A stretch of 64,000 nucleotides of DNA. It comes from Albidovulum sp. (GTDB taxonomy: Bacteria > Pseudomonadota > Alphaproteobacteria > Rhodobacterales > Rhodobacteraceae). The stretch is from assembly GCA_030837785.1 (NCBI GenBank), contig JAUQYA010000153.1:1-64000 (forward strand), given 5' to 3'. Position 1 is the stretch's first letter. Every line of letters starts with the position of its first letter. The position numbers and the translations under genes are program-made. Positions 18,994 to 28,479 of this stretch are shown here, piece by piece. The notes beneath the pieces are model-generated. The model was given only the letters and a program-made list of their open reading frames with translations. It ran no database searches and had not been told where the DNA came from.

Positions 18994-19359
18994 ATGGAGC
19001 TGATTGCCGATATTCTTCTGGGCGCGGGCGCCATTGCGGCGGGAACCTACTGCCTGGTCCTGTCGCGGCGGCTCAAGGCGCTCAACAGGCTCGAAAGCGG
19101 CATGGGCGGAGCGATCGCGGTCCTTTCGGCGCAGGTCGACGACATGACCCGGGCGCTCCAGGCGGCGCAGGGCGCGGCCGGCGATTCGACACGCCTGCTG
19201 GGCGAGACGACCGAACTGGCAGAACGGGCTGCCGCGCGGCTCGAACTGATGCTGGCGACACTCCATGATCTGCCGGAAGAGAGCGACGTCATCCCCCGGC
19301 GGACGCGTGTTCTGCGCAGACGCGGACGTGGCGATGACCCACTGGAGGACGCGGCATGA
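18994..19359 (+). CDS. Hypothetical membrane/coiled-coil protein in the motor operon
   Basis: This 121-residue protein is not recognised. It has one N-terminal transmembrane helix (about 5-25), then a heptad-rich segment with repeated Ala, Leu and Gln (SAQVDDMTRALQAAQGAAG and LLGETTELAERAAARLELML), and a basic C-terminus with RRTRVLRRRGRG. It starts 8 bp after fliL, and its stop overlaps the start of the MotE-like gene by 4 bp. Position among stator-associated genes suggests a motor-accessory or assembly role. This is inference from context only. Confidence 0.75.
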   Translation: MELIADILLGAGAIAAGTYCLVLSRRLKALNRLESGMGGAIAVLSAQVDDMTRALQAAQGAAGDSTRLLGETTELAERAAARLELMLATLHDLPEESDVIPRRTRVLRRRGRGDDPLEDAA

Positions 19360-19961
19360 CCGTGCCCGCCCGTGCCACGCAACCGGCGCGCCGGCCGCGA
19401 CGCGGCGGTCAGGGCGCCCTGTTCCTCATCGCGCTTCTTCTCGGCGGTTCCGGAGTGATCCGCCTTGGCCTTGGCGCCGATCTTGCGCTTGCGAAAACGC
19501 AGGACGCGGCGCCGGAGACAGGGGCTGCGGAGGGGTCCGCTTGCGAGCCTGACGGGGGAGCACTTGCCATGCTCGACGAACTTCGCGCCCGCGAGGAGCG
19601 GCTGAAGCAGCGCGAGGCGGAGGTCGCCGACAGGGCGCAGGCGCTGTCGGTCGCGAAGTCCGAGATCGACGGGCGGCTCGCGGAACTTGTCGCCGCGGAG
19701 GAAAAGCTGTCGGCCACGCTGACGCTCGCCGACGACGCAGCCGACGAGGACGTGGCGCGGCTTGTCACGGTCTACGAGAAGATGAAGCCAAAGGACGCGG
19801 CCTCGCTCTTCGCCGAGATGGACCCGGATTTCGCCGCCGGCTTCGTCGCGAGGATGCGCCCGGACGCAGCGGCGGCGGTGATGGCCGGGCTCGATCCGAA
19901 GGAAGCCTACACGATCAGCGTGGTGCTGGCCGGCCGCAACGCCAACGCGCCCAGGGAATAG
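19356..19961 (+). CDS. MotE-like flagellar protein (MgtE N-terminal-like domain)
   Basis: This 201-residue protein has an N-terminal basic stretch and one hydrophobic segment (about 20-45), a coiled coil (about 70-110, ELRAREERLKQREAEVADRA), and a C-terminal domain with YEKMKPKDAASLFAEMDPDFAAGFVARM. That domain is the MgtE-N/FliG-middle-like fold found in MotE proteins. In rhizobia MotE is a periplasmic chaperone that stabilises MotC, a partner of MotB. Here the gene is 77 bp ahead of motA. Whether it serves the large secreted protein encoded after motA is the obvious question. Confidence 0.78.
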   Translation: MTVPARATQPARRPRRGGQGALFLIALLLGGSGVIRLGLGADLALAKTQDAAPETGAAEGSACEPDGGALAMLDELRAREERLKQREAEVADRAQALSVAKSEIDGRLAELVAAEEKLSATLTLADDAADEDVARLVTVYEKMKPKDAASLFAEMDPDFAAGFVARMRPDAAAAVMAGLDPKEAYTISVVLAGRNANAPRE

Positions 19962-20038
19962 CGCACAGACGGAATCTTAAGATGCGCCTGCAAGTTTGGG
20001 GCAGGGATCAGCGGCGTGGCAGGTGAAGGGACGGATTC

Positions 20039-20908
20039 ATGATCGGCATCATCGGCATCGCGATCATCTTCATCATGGTGTTCGGCGGCTATGTCGCGGC
20101 GGGCGGCAAGCTCGGGATCATCCTGAAGTCGCTCCCGTTCGAACTGATCATGATCGGCGGCGCCGCAGTGGGTGCCTTCGTCCTTTCCAACGACATGGCC
20201 TCGATCAAGCACACGCTCAAGGACGTGAAGAAGGTCTTCAAGGGTCCGGCCTGGAAACCCGGAGACTACCGGGACCTCCTCTGCCTCCTGTTCGAGCTCA
20301 TCCGGCTGGCCAGGCAGAACCCCGTCGCCGTGGAGGAACATATCGAGGCGCCGGAAAGCTCGGCGATCTTCGGCCGCTATCCGAAGATCCAGCACGATCA
20401 CGCCGCGGTGGACCTCATCTGCGACACGATGCGCTCGGCGTCGATGAACTACGACGATCCGCACCAGGTCGAGGAGGTGCTGGAAAAGCAGCTCGAGGCC
20501 AATCTCCATCACGCCCTGCATTCGTCCCACGCGCTTCAGACGATCGCCGACGGCCTGCCGGCGCTCGGCATCGTCGCGGCCGTCCTCGGCGTCATCAAGA
20601 CGATGGGATCGATCGACCAGCCGCCCGAGATTCTCGGCAAGATGATCGGCGGCGCGCTTGTCGGAACCTTCCTCGGCGTCTTCCTCGCCTACGGCATCGT
20701 CGGACCGTTCGCCGCCAAACTCAAGGCGGTCGTCGAGGAGGACAGCCACTTCTACCAGCTCATCCGCGAGGTGCTCGTCGCCAATCTCCACAACCATGCC
20801 GCCAACATCTGCATCGAGGTGGGCCGCCAGAACACCCCGCACCATATCCGGCCGAGCTACTCGACCCTCGAAGACGCGCTGAAGGCCGTGAAGGCGGAAG
20901 CCGCATGA
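20039..20908 (+). CDS. motA: Flagellar motor stator protein MotA
   Basis: MotA forms the pentameric part of the proton-driven stator. The 289-residue protein has four predicted transmembrane helices: two near the N-terminus (about 2-20 and 33-50), a large cytoplasmic loop that contacts FliG, and two near 170-220. The functional Pro174 is in DGLPALGIVAAVLGVIKTM, followed by MIGGALVGTFLGVFLAYGIVGP. All are diagnostic of MotA. Its stop overlaps the start of a 915-residue secreted protein by 4 bp. motB is about 10 kb away. Confidence 0.96.
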   Translation: MIGIIGIAIIFIMVFGGYVAAGGKLGIILKSLPFELIMIGGAAVGAFVLSNDMASIKHTLKDVKKVFKGPAWKPGDYRDLLCLLFELIRLARQNPVAVEEHIEAPESSAIFGRYPKIQHDHAAVDLICDTMRSASMNYDDPHQVEEVLEKQLEANLHHALHSSHALQTIADGLPALGIVAAVLGVIKTMGSIDQPPEILGKMIGGALVGTFLGVFLAYGIVGPFAAKLKAVVEEDSHFYQLIREVLVANLHNHAANICIEVGRQNTPHHIRPSYSTLEDALKAVKAEAA

Positions 20909-23652
20909 CGAGGGGCCGGCAGCTGCGGCTGGCGCTTGCGGCACTGGCGAGTTGCGCCGCGGCCACCGGGGCGCTGCACGCGGAGACCGTCCGCATCCGG
21001 TCGGGAGAGCACGGGGGCTTCACCCGGATCGTGGCGGAGCCTGGCCCGACGGACGGCTGGGCGCTCGGCCGGACCGACGGTGGCTACGAACTGCGGCTCG
21101 GTGCCGCCGCCGACTACGATCTCGCCGGAGCGTTCCGGCTGATCGGGCGCGACCGGGTGGCCTCGCTGTCGGCCGGGCCATTGCCCGGATCGCTGGCCAT
21201 CGGCCTGGCCTGCGACTGCCATGCGAGCGCCTTCCAGACGCCCGCGGGCGCGCTCGTCATCGACGTGGCGCCGGGTCCGGCGTCGGCCGGTTCGCCGTTC
21301 GAGGCCCGCCTGCCGGCGCCAGCACCCGCCCCGGGCAGGACCGCTTCGGCGCAAGCCGCGACAGCCGCCGCGACGGCAGCGATGACCGCGGCCTGGGAAG
21401 GGGGCGACGAGCCCCCCCAGACGGCAGGGACAAGCGCGGGGCACGATGTCCACGGCCTCGCTGCGGCGGCAACGGCCGATCCGAGGCTCGCGCTCTTCTG
21501 GCGGGGTGTCCGGTTTCCCGATGGCGGCGCGCCCTCACCGGGCCGCGACGCGCCCACGGCAGCGCCTTCCGTCGGTGCCGGTGCCGGACCGGCGGAAAAC
21601 ATCGCGCCCCCTGACGCCTCGGCAGCCGGCGGTGTGCGCGATGCGGTACCCATGCCCGAAGCCCCGCCTCCGGAGACCGACGCAACGGCAGTGGCGGTGG
21701 CACCGGCAGAGGGCGCCACCGCCCCTCGCCCGCCTGACCGGTTTTCCGGCGAAGGTCCGGCTTCCCGGCAGGACGCCAGGATGCGCGAGGGTCCTGGTGC
21801 CGCGGCCGAGGGGCGGCCGCAAGATCCGCCTGCCAAGGCACTTTCAACGCCCGATGCCCGCGTGACGGAGGCCCAGGCTGAGCTTCTCCAACAACTCAGT
21901 CGCGCGGCCTCGCAAGGGCTCATCGAGATCGAGACGAAACCGCTCCGGCACGAGGATGAAACCGCAACCCGCCCGCAGCCGCCTGGCGCCACGGCCGCCC
22001 CGGACGCCGGAAGCGCCGATCGGCCGCCCGAGGCGCTGCCCGTCCACGCCGAGACCAGCATCGACCGCGACACTCCGTCTGTCGTCACCCGGTCGCCGGT
22101 GACCGCCGACGGCGGCGCCTGCCTGCCCGATGATGTCGTCGACATCGCCGCCTGGGGCGACGCGCGGCCGCTGGCGATCCAGATCGCCGAACGCCGGGCC
22201 GGGCTCGTGGGCGAATTCGACCGGCCCTCTCCGGAAGCGGTGGCCGCTCTCGCGAAGCTCTATCTCCACTTCGGATTCGGTGCGGAATCCCGCGCCGTGC
22301 TGAAGGCCTTCGCTGTCAAGCCGGAAGACGAGGCCGTGTTGGCCGACATGGGCCGGATTCTCGATGGCGAAGCCCCGGGAGGGGGGGCCGGTTTCGCCGG
22401 CATGACGGGCTGCGACACGCCGGCCGCCCTCTGGGCCGTCATGTCCCTGCCAAGCCTTCCGCCCGCGACGGATGTCGACACCGGGGCCGTCGCCCGTGCC
22501 TTCTCGGCCCTGCCCGCACATCTGCGCCGCCTTCTTGGCCCCGGCCTCGTGGAGCGGCTGATGTCGGTGGGTGCCGCCAGCGCAGCGCAGTCCGTGCGCA
22601 ACGCCATCGCACGCGTGCCCGACGACGGTGGCCGCGGGCTCGACCTGGTCGAGGCGCGGATCGCTCTCGGCTCGGGCGCCCCCGAGGCCGGCGAACGCCG
22701 GCTTGACACGCTTGCCAGGTCGAACGACCTTCTGTCGCCCGAGGCGCTGATCCTCGCGATCCAGTCGCGCCTCGAACGCGGCGAGGCGGTGGATCCCGGC
22801 CTCGCCGACACCGCCGAGGCCCTCGCCTTCGAGCGGCAGGACGGACCGGACGGGCCGCTCCTGACCTCCCTTCACATTCTCGCGCGCGCCTCCACGGGCG
22901 AGTTCGGCAAGGCGTTCGCCGCCTATCGCCACTGGCCCGGCCATCCGCCGGAGTCTGTGCGCGCCGACACGGCCACCCGCCTTTTCGCGATGCTCGCCGG
23001 AAAGGCCGACGACCGGACCTTCCTTACCCTCTATTTCGGTCATGCCGACATGCTCGAAGCATCAGCCCCGGACCTGCTGCTCCGCCTGGACCTGGGCGAC
23101 AGGCTCGCCGGCGCGGGCTTTCCCGACGCGTTGCGGCACCTGCTGAAAGGCGAGCCGGGCTACACCGAACGCGGGCGGCGGCTTCTGGCGCGCGCGGCCC
23201 TTGAGGAGTTCCGGCCCGCCGAAGCCCTGGCCCAGATCTCCGGCCTCGCCGGTCCGGAGGCCGAAAGGCTCCGCGCCGAGGCCCTGGTGCTCCAGGGCGA
23301 CCACGGCGCAGCGTCCGCCGGGTTCGGTGCGATCGGCGACGCCGAGCGCGCCGCCCTCGAAGCCTGGCGCGGCGGAGATCTCCGGCGCACTTCCTCAAGC
23401 GGACCGGCGCCGATCAAGGCCGCACTCCAGGCCCTTGACCGCAGCGCTTTGGCAGCGCGGGCCGCCGGCGAGACCGGCGAAGCTGCGGCCCCGCCGGGCC
23501 CGCTTGCCGCCGGGCGCACCCTGGTCGGGGAAACCAGGGCCGCTCGCGCGGCGATCGAGGCGCTTCTGGCCGCCACACCCACCACGTCTGCGCCCGAGGC
23601 CGCCGCGCCCGGGACCGCCGCCTCGGCCCCGACGAACCCCGGCGACAGGTGA
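20905..23652 (+). CDS. Large secreted protein coupled to motA, function unknown
   Basis: This 915-residue protein has a signal peptide (MTRGRQLRLALAALASC..., cleavage near residue 26). A beta-rich N-terminal domain of about 100 residues follows (VRIRSGEHGGFTRIV to GALVIDVAPG) that recalls AMIN-like envelope domains. Next comes a long low-complexity Ala/Pro/Gly linker (about 130-370), then a helical C-terminal half from about residue 400 with TPR-like repeats (for example ALAKLYLHFGFGAESRAVLKAF). It has no recognised homologue by eye. The 4-bp overlap with motA and the MotE-like gene upstream suggest a periplasmic motor partner, perhaps a functional equivalent of rhizobial MotC. This start, not longer in-frame extensions, gives the signal peptide and the overlap. 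Confidence 0.85.
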   Translation: MTRGRQLRLALAALASCAAATGALHAETVRIRSGEHGGFTRIVAEPGPTDGWALGRTDGGYELRLGAAADYDLAGAFRLIGRDRVASLSAGPLPGSLAIGLACDCHASAFQTPAGALVIDVAPGPASAGSPFEARLPAPAPAPGRTASAQAATAAATAAMTAAWEGGDEPPQTAGTSAGHDVHGLAAAATADPRLALFWRGVRFPDGGAPSPGRDAPTAAPSVGAGAGPAENIAPPDASAAGGVRDAVPMPEAPPPETDATAVAVAPAEGATAPRPPDRFSGEGPASRQDARMREGPGAAAEGRPQDPPAKALSTPDARVTEAQAELLQQLSRAASQGLIEIETKPLRHEDETATRPQPPGATAAPDAGSADRPPEALPVHAETSIDRDTPSVVTRSPVTADGGACLPDDVVDIAAWGDARPLAIQIAERRAGLVGEFDRPSPEAVAALAKLYLHFGFGAESRAVLKAFAVKPEDEAVLADMGRILDGEAPGGGAGFAGMTGCDTPAALWAVMSLPSLPPATDVDTGAVARAFSALPAHLRRLLGPGLVERLMSVGAASAAQSVRNAIARVPDDGGRGLDLVEARIALGSGAPEAGERRLDTLARSNDLLSPEALILAIQSRLERGEAVDPGLADTAEALAFERQDGPDGPLLTSLHILARASTGEFGKAFAAYRHWPGHPPESVRADTATRLFAMLAGKADDRTFLTLYFGHADMLEASAPDLLLRLDLGDRLAGAGFPDALRHLLKGEPGYTERGRRLLARAALEEFRPAEALAQISGLAGPEAERLRAEALVLQGDHGAASAGFGAIGDAERAALEAWRGGDLRRTSSSGPAPIKAALQALDRSALAARAAGETGEAAAPPGPLAAGRTLVGETRAARAAIEALLAATPTTSAPEAAAPGTAASAPTNPGDR

Positions 23653-23742
23653 TACCCACGCCGGCCCCTTCGACGGTTACCGAATCTCAATACCGGCCGG
23701 CTAGCGTGACGTTGAAGCAAGAACTGCTTTCCGGGGATCAGA

Positions 23743-24540
23743 ATGATACGCCTGCCCAACCTTCCCGCCGGCCCGGCGTGGCTGGCATCCATCCTGGCCG
23801 CGCTCGTTGCCCTGCCAGCGATGCCCGGCGCCGGCAGTGCCCGGACCACGCCGGACGCTTCCATCATCTGTGATCAGGTTGCCATCGAGGCATCCCGCCG
23901 CACCGGTGTTCCGTTGTCGGTGCTCAAGGCCATCTCGCTCACCGAGACCGGCCGCAAACGCGGCGGCGCCTTCCGCCCCTGGCCCTGGACCGTGAACATG
24001 GAGGGCGAAGGCCACTGGTTCGACAGCGAGGATGCGGCCCGCGCCTATGTCTACGCGGAATACAAGCGCGGTGCCCGCAGTTTCGATGTCGGCTGCTTCC
24101 AGATCAACTACAAATGGCACGGCCAGGCATTCCGGTCGATCGAGGAAATGTTCGATCCGCTCGCCAACGCGCTCTATGCCGCCCGCTTCCTGCAAGGCCT
24201 GCACGCCGAACAGGGCGATTGGGGGCGCGCGGCAGGGGCATATCATTCGCGCACACCGGAATTCGCCGACCGCTACCAGGCCCGGTTCGAACGCCTGCGC
24301 GCCGGCCTCTCCACCGAGCCCGGGCAGGAGATTCCGGAGATTCCCGACATCGTGGCGGCCGCAAACGATGGCGCCGAGGCCGAGGCACTGCCGGCCGTCG
24401 TCCGGGTCAACCGCTATCCGCTCCTGCAGACCGGCGGGGCAGCCGGGCTTGGCTCGCTGGTGCCGCTCGGCTCCGGCGGCATGGGCAGCCTCTTCCCGCC
24501 CCCTTCCGCCGCAACCCCGGACGCGACCGGGGTGAACTGA
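23743..24540 (+). CDS. Flagellar lytic transglycosylase (SltF-like)
   Basis: This 265-residue exported protein has a signal peptide and an SLT domain: the catalytic Glu68 in AISLTETG, then SFDVGCFQINYKWHG and AAGAYHS. It should cut peptidoglycan glycan strands. In this island the rod-binding FlgJ (39218-39523) lacks a hydrolase domain, so a separate enzyme must open the wall for the rod. SltF of Rhodobacter sphaeroides is the known example, and this gene's place just before flhA, sharing one base with it, fits that role. A C-terminal tail of about 70 residues without clear domain could bind FlgJ. Confidence 0.85.
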   Translation: MIRLPNLPAGPAWLASILAALVALPAMPGAGSARTTPDASIICDQVAIEASRRTGVPLSVLKAISLTETGRKRGGAFRPWPWTVNMEGEGHWFDSEDAARAYVYAEYKRGARSFDVGCFQINYKWHGQAFRSIEEMFDPLANALYAARFLQGLHAEQGDWGRAAGAYHSRTPEFADRYQARFERLRAGLSTEPGQEIPEIPDIVAAANDGAEAEALPAVVRVNRYPLLQTGGAAGLGSLVPLGSGGMGSLFPPPSAATPDATGVN

Positions 24541-26627
24541 TGCCGCGGTTCGCACTTTCCGATCTCTTCCGGCCGACCGTGCTTCTTGCGCTCGCCCTCA
24601 TGGCGGTGATCGTCATGATGATCCTGCCGATGCCGGCATGGGTGCTCGACATCGGTCTCGCCGCCTCCTTCGCCATCGCGATCCTGATCTTCACGATCAC
24701 GCTCTTCATCGAGCGCCCGCTCGATTTCTCGGCCTTTCCGACGATTCTCCTCGCCTCGCTGATGCTGCGGCTATCGCTCAACGTCTCCTCGACCAAGCTG
24801 ATCATCGGCCAGGGCCACACCGGCACGAACGCGGCGGGTGACGTGATCGAGGGATTCGCCATGTTCATCATGTCGGGTTCGGTTCTGATCGGCCTCGTCG
24901 TCTTCGGCGTCCTCCTCATCGTCAACTTCATCGTCATCACCAAGGGCGCGGGCCGGATGGCCGAGGTCGGCGCGCGTTTCGCCCTGGACGGGATGCCCGG
25001 CAAGCAGCTCGCCATCGACAGCGACATGAACGCGGGCGCCATCGACCATGCCGAGGCGAGGGCGCGGCGCGAACGCGAACTGGCAGAGACGACCTTCTTC
25101 GGCTCGCTCGACGGCGCGTCGAAATTCGTCAAGGGCGATGCGGTCGCCGGCCTTCTGATCACCCTGCTGAACCTCGTTGTCGGGCTGGCGATCGGCGTCG
25201 CGGTGCACGGGCTCCCCTTCGGCCGCGCGCTCGAGACCTACGCGATCCTCACCGTCGGCGACGGCCTCGTCAGCCAGATTCCGGCCGTCATCATCTCGAT
25301 CGCATCGGCGCTTCTGCTCTCCCGCGGCGGGGCGAAGGGCGCGGCGGACCGGGAGCTGTTCCGCCAGCTTGGGAAATATCCTCCCGCCCTCTTCACCGTC
25401 GCCTTCCTCATGGCCCTCTTCGCCCTCGTCCCCGGACTGCCGTTCGTACCGTTCGTCGCGGGCGCCGCAGTGCTGGGCGGGACCGGAGAGATGGTGCGGC
25501 GCAGGGCGCATCGGCGGGCCGCGGAGGACGCCAGATCGAGCGCGCCGAAGCCCGAGGCGCCCAGACGCAAGTCGATGGGCGACATCCTCGATCTCGACGA
25601 AATCCACGTGGAGTTCGCGCCGTCGCTCGTTGGAATGGTCCTTGATCCTGCAACCGGACTGGACGCGCGCATCCTGAACATGCGCAACCATGTCGCCGCG
25701 GTCTACGGGCTGATCCTGCCCGAGATCCGCCTGACCGACGACGCGCTGCTCGCGCCCGGCGAATACCGGATCCGCATCCAGGGCGTCGAACAGGCCCGCG
25801 ACCGGCTGCTGCCCGACCACGTGCTCGCGCTCCTGGCCGGCGGCGAGGCTGGCGTGCCGCCCGGCCGCGACGTGAAGGAACCGGTCTACGGCGCCCCCGC
25901 CCGCTGGATCGCCGCCACCGCGCAGGAAGAGGCGGCGCTGGCCGGGGTGACGGTGGTCGGCGCGACCGAGGTCCTGGCGACCCATCTTCTCGAGGTGATC
26001 AAGCGGAACTTCGCGCGGCTCCTTTCGCTCAAGTCGGTCCGCCGCCTGCTCGACGAATCCGTCAACCTCTCCGATCCCGCGCGCAGCGAAGCGAACAAGC
26101 GGCTTCTTGACGAGCTAGTCCCCGACAAGGTTCCCGTCGATCTCCTTCTCGCCGTGCTGCGCCTTCTGCTCGACGAGAGGGTGTCGATCCGCAACCTGCC
26201 GCTGATCCTGGAATCCATCGCCGAGGCGCGGGGCGCCGGCAGCCCCGAGGCGGTCTGCGAACATGTCCGCCGCCGGCTCGGCTTCCAGCTCGTCGCCGAA
26301 ATCCGGCGCGAGGACGGGACCGTCCCGCTTCTCCAGCTCTCGCCGGAATGGGAGGACACCTTTTCCGCCCATCAGGTGGAAGGCGAAAGGGGCACGGCGG
26401 ACGTGGCCCTGCCGCCCGACAAGTTCAACCGGCTTGCGGCGAATGTCGCCGAGAAGATCTCCAAGGCGGGTGAGAGGGGCATATTTCCCGCCGTCGTGAC
26501 CTCGTCCCGCCGCCGGCGGTTCCTCCGGACGGTGCTTGGCGCGAAGGGCATCTCGGCCCCCGTCCTGTCCTTCGACGAGCTTGGCTTCGATGCCCGGCCG
26601 TCGATCGTCGGGATGGTGGCGGCGTGA
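24540..26627 (+). CDS. flhA: Flagellar type III export protein FlhA
   Basis: FlhA is the export-gate subunit that receives chaperone-substrate complexes. The 695-residue protein has about eight transmembrane helices in the first 310 residues, the conserved FHIPEP-type loop region with RFALDGMPGKQLAIDSDMNAG near 145, and a long cytoplasmic domain (SLVGMVLDPATGLD, then LLDELVPDKVPVDLLLAVLRLLLDE). The start overlaps the transglycosylase stop (TGATG), and the end overlaps fliR by 4 bp. The four-gene run flhA-fliR-flhB-fliJ is tightly coupled. Confidence 0.97.
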   Translation: MPRFALSDLFRPTVLLALALMAVIVMMILPMPAWVLDIGLAASFAIAILIFTITLFIERPLDFSAFPTILLASLMLRLSLNVSSTKLIIGQGHTGTNAAGDVIEGFAMFIMSGSVLIGLVVFGVLLIVNFIVITKGAGRMAEVGARFALDGMPGKQLAIDSDMNAGAIDHAEARARRERELAETTFFGSLDGASKFVKGDAVAGLLITLLNLVVGLAIGVAVHGLPFGRALETYAILTVGDGLVSQIPAVIISIASALLLSRGGAKGAADRELFRQLGKYPPALFTVAFLMALFALVPGLPFVPFVAGAAVLGGTGEMVRRRAHRRAAEDARSSAPKPEAPRRKSMGDILDLDEIHVEFAPSLVGMVLDPATGLDARILNMRNHVAAVYGLILPEIRLTDDALLAPGEYRIRIQGVEQARDRLLPDHVLALLAGGEAGVPPGRDVKEPVYGAPARWIAATAQEEAALAGVTVVGATEVLATHLLEVIKRNFARLLSLKSVRRLLDESVNLSDPARSEANKRLLDELVPDKVPVDLLLAVLRLLLDERVSIRNLPLILESIAEARGAGSPEAVCEHVRRRLGFQLVAEIRREDGTVPLLQLSPEWEDTFSAHQVEGERGTADVALPPDKFNRLAANVAEKISKAGERGIFPAVVTSSRRRRFLRTVLGAKGISAPVLSFDELGFDARPSIVGMVAA

Positions 26628-27400
26628 CGGCGCTTCTCGACACCGGCCTTGGCCTCTTCGGTCAGGCGGCGTTGGTGGGCTTCGTGACCTTCCTCAGGAT
26701 CGGCGCCGCGATGGCGCTGCTGCCGGGCTTCGGCGCGGCGATGGTCCCGATGCGGGTGAAGCTCGCCCTGGCGCTCGCCTTCACGGCCGTCGTCGCGCCC
26801 GCGGTTTCGGCCGCCGTCGCCCCACATACCGGGACGGTCGAGGGGCTTCTGACCTGCCTTGCTACCGAGACGATGATCGGCCTGTCGCTCGGTCTCCTGC
26901 TGCGGCTCATGGTCCTCGCCCTCGAGATCGCCGGCACGATCGTGGCGCAGTCGGCCTCTCTGTCGCAGATGTTCGGCTCGGGCGGCGAGCCGATGCCGGC
27001 GATATCGCATCTTCTCGTCATGGCCGGGCTTGCACTTGCCATGATGGCCGGGCTTCACGTCCGGATCGCCGGCGTCTTCATCCTGTCCTACGATGCCCTG
27101 CCACCAGGCGCCTTTCCCGGGGCCGGGATCGTGAGGACCTGGAGCATCGGCCATATCGCCCATGCCTTTGCGATCGCCTTCGGCCTCGCCGCGCCCTTCG
27201 TGCTCGCCTCGACGATCTACAACGTCGCGCTCGGCTCCATCAACCGGGCGATGCCGCAGCTCATGGTCTCCTTCGTCGGCGCCCCGGCCCTCACCCTCGG
27301 GGCCCTCGTCCTCCTCGCCATCACGGTGCCGCCGGCGCTCACGCTGTGGCTCGGAACGCTCGACACGCTCCTCGCGGATCCGTTCGGGGCACCGGGGTGA
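26624..27400 (+). CDS. fliR: Flagellar type III export protein FliR
   Basis: FliR is an inner-membrane export-gate subunit that packs with FliP and FliQ. The 258-residue protein is strongly hydrophobic with about six membrane segments. It shows conserved stretches FLRIGAAMALLPGFG, ETMIGLSLGLLLRL and AQSASLSQMFGSGGEP. It starts with GTG in a GTGA overlap with the flhA stop and ends in a GTGA overlap with flhB. Confidence 0.93.
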   Translation: MTALLDTGLGLFGQAALVGFVTFLRIGAAMALLPGFGAAMVPMRVKLALALAFTAVVAPAVSAAVAPHTGTVEGLLTCLATETMIGLSLGLLLRLMVLALEIAGTIVAQSASLSQMFGSGGEPMPAISHLLVMAGLALAMMAGLHVRIAGVFILSYDALPPGAFPGAGIVRTWSIGHIAHAFAIAFGLAAPFVLASTIYNVALGSINRAMPQLMVSFVGAPALTLGALVLLAITVPPALTLWLGTLDTLLADPFGAPG

Positions 27401-28479
27401 GCGACGACGACAGCGAGAAGGAACACGAGCCGACACAGAAGCGGCTCGATGACGCGCGCCGGCGCGGCGAGATCGTCCGATCGGCCGAAATCACGCTGGC
27501 CGCCGCCTATGGCGGGCTTCTTCTGGCGGCGCTGGGGCCGGGCGCTTCCGCCATCCGCCATTTCGGGACCGCCGGGATGACGCTGCTGGATCGGGCGGAC
27601 GACACCGCGGGCATTCTTCGGGGTGGCGGCATGGCGGCGATCGGCGGGGTGATCGCGGCAACGCTCCTGCCCGCGCTGCCGTTCATCCTGCTGCCGGCCG
27701 CCGCCGTCCTTGCCGCCCTCCTTGCGCAGCGCGCCATCGTCGTGGCGCCCGAAAAGCTTTCGCCGCGCCTGTCGCGCATCGATCCCCTTTCGAATGCGCG
27801 GCAGAAGTTCGGACGCGCCGGTCTTTTCGATTTCGCCAAGAGCGCCGTCAAGCTCGTGGTGATCTCTCTGCTCCTCGGCTGGTTCCTCGCCGACAGGTTG
27901 CCCCGGATCCTTCTCGCCCAGGGCCGGGATGCCGGACCCGTCGCGGCGGAACTCGGTCAGATGATCGTCCAGTTCCTCGTGCTCGTGCTCGGCCTGTCGG
28001 CGGTCATGGGCGCGATCGACTATCTCTGGCAGCGGCAGGAGCATCTGCGGCGGAACCGGATGTCGCGGCAGGAGCTGATGGAGGAATTCAAGGAGTCCGA
28101 GGGCGACCCCCACGTCAAGGGCCAGCGCCGGCGGCGGGCGGAGGCGATCGCCACCAACCGGATGCTTGCCGACGTGCCCAGGGCGGACGTGGTCATCGTC
28201 AACCCCACGCACTATGCGGTGGCCCTGCGCTGGGACAGGGCGAGCCGCCGGGCACCGGTCTGCGTCGCCAAGGGCATCGACGGGGTTGCCGCCCGCATCC
28301 GCGAGGCCGCCGCGATGGCAGGCGTGCCGGTCCGGTCGGACCCGCCGGCCGCGCGGGCGCTCCACGCCAGCGTCGAGATCGGGCACGAGATCCTGCCCGA
28401 ACACTACGCCCCGGTCGCCGCGGCGATCCGCTTCGCCGAGAAGATGCGCCGGCGCGCACGCGAACGGAGGGGCCGGTGA
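27397..28479 (+). CDS. flhB: Flagellar type III export protein FlhB
   Basis: FlhB switches export specificity from rod/hook to filament proteins. The 360-residue protein has the N-terminal EKEHEPTQKRLDDARRRGE motif, four transmembrane segments (about 30-210), and a cytoplasmic domain containing the autocleavage site NPTH at 269-272. It starts with GTG in a GTGA overlap with fliR and ends in a GTGA overlap with the fliJ-like gene. The substrate switch depends on FliK, encoded at 39634. Confidence 0.96.
   Translation: MSDDDSEKEHEPTQKRLDDARRRGEIVRSAEITLAAAYGGLLLAALGPGASAIRHFGTAGMTLLDRADDTAGILRGGGMAAIGGVIAATLLPALPFILLPAAAVLAALLAQRAIVVAPEKLSPRLSRIDPLSNARQKFGRAGLFDFAKSAVKLVVISLLLGWFLADRLPRILLAQGRDAGPVAAELGQMIVQFLVLVLGLSAVMGAIDYLWQRQEHLRRNRMSRQELMEEFKESEGDPHVKGQRRRRAEAIATNRMLADVPRADVVIVNPTHYAVALRWDRASRRAPVCVAKGIDGVAARIREAAAMAGVPVRSDPPAARALHASVEIGHEILPEHYAPVAAAIRFAEKMRRRARERRGR

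Noticed and set aside
19996..20904. N-terminal extension of the 915-residue protein through motA in another frame
   Set aside because: The extension is antagonistic to motA codons, Arg-rich and without domain; the signal peptide at 20905 is the real start.
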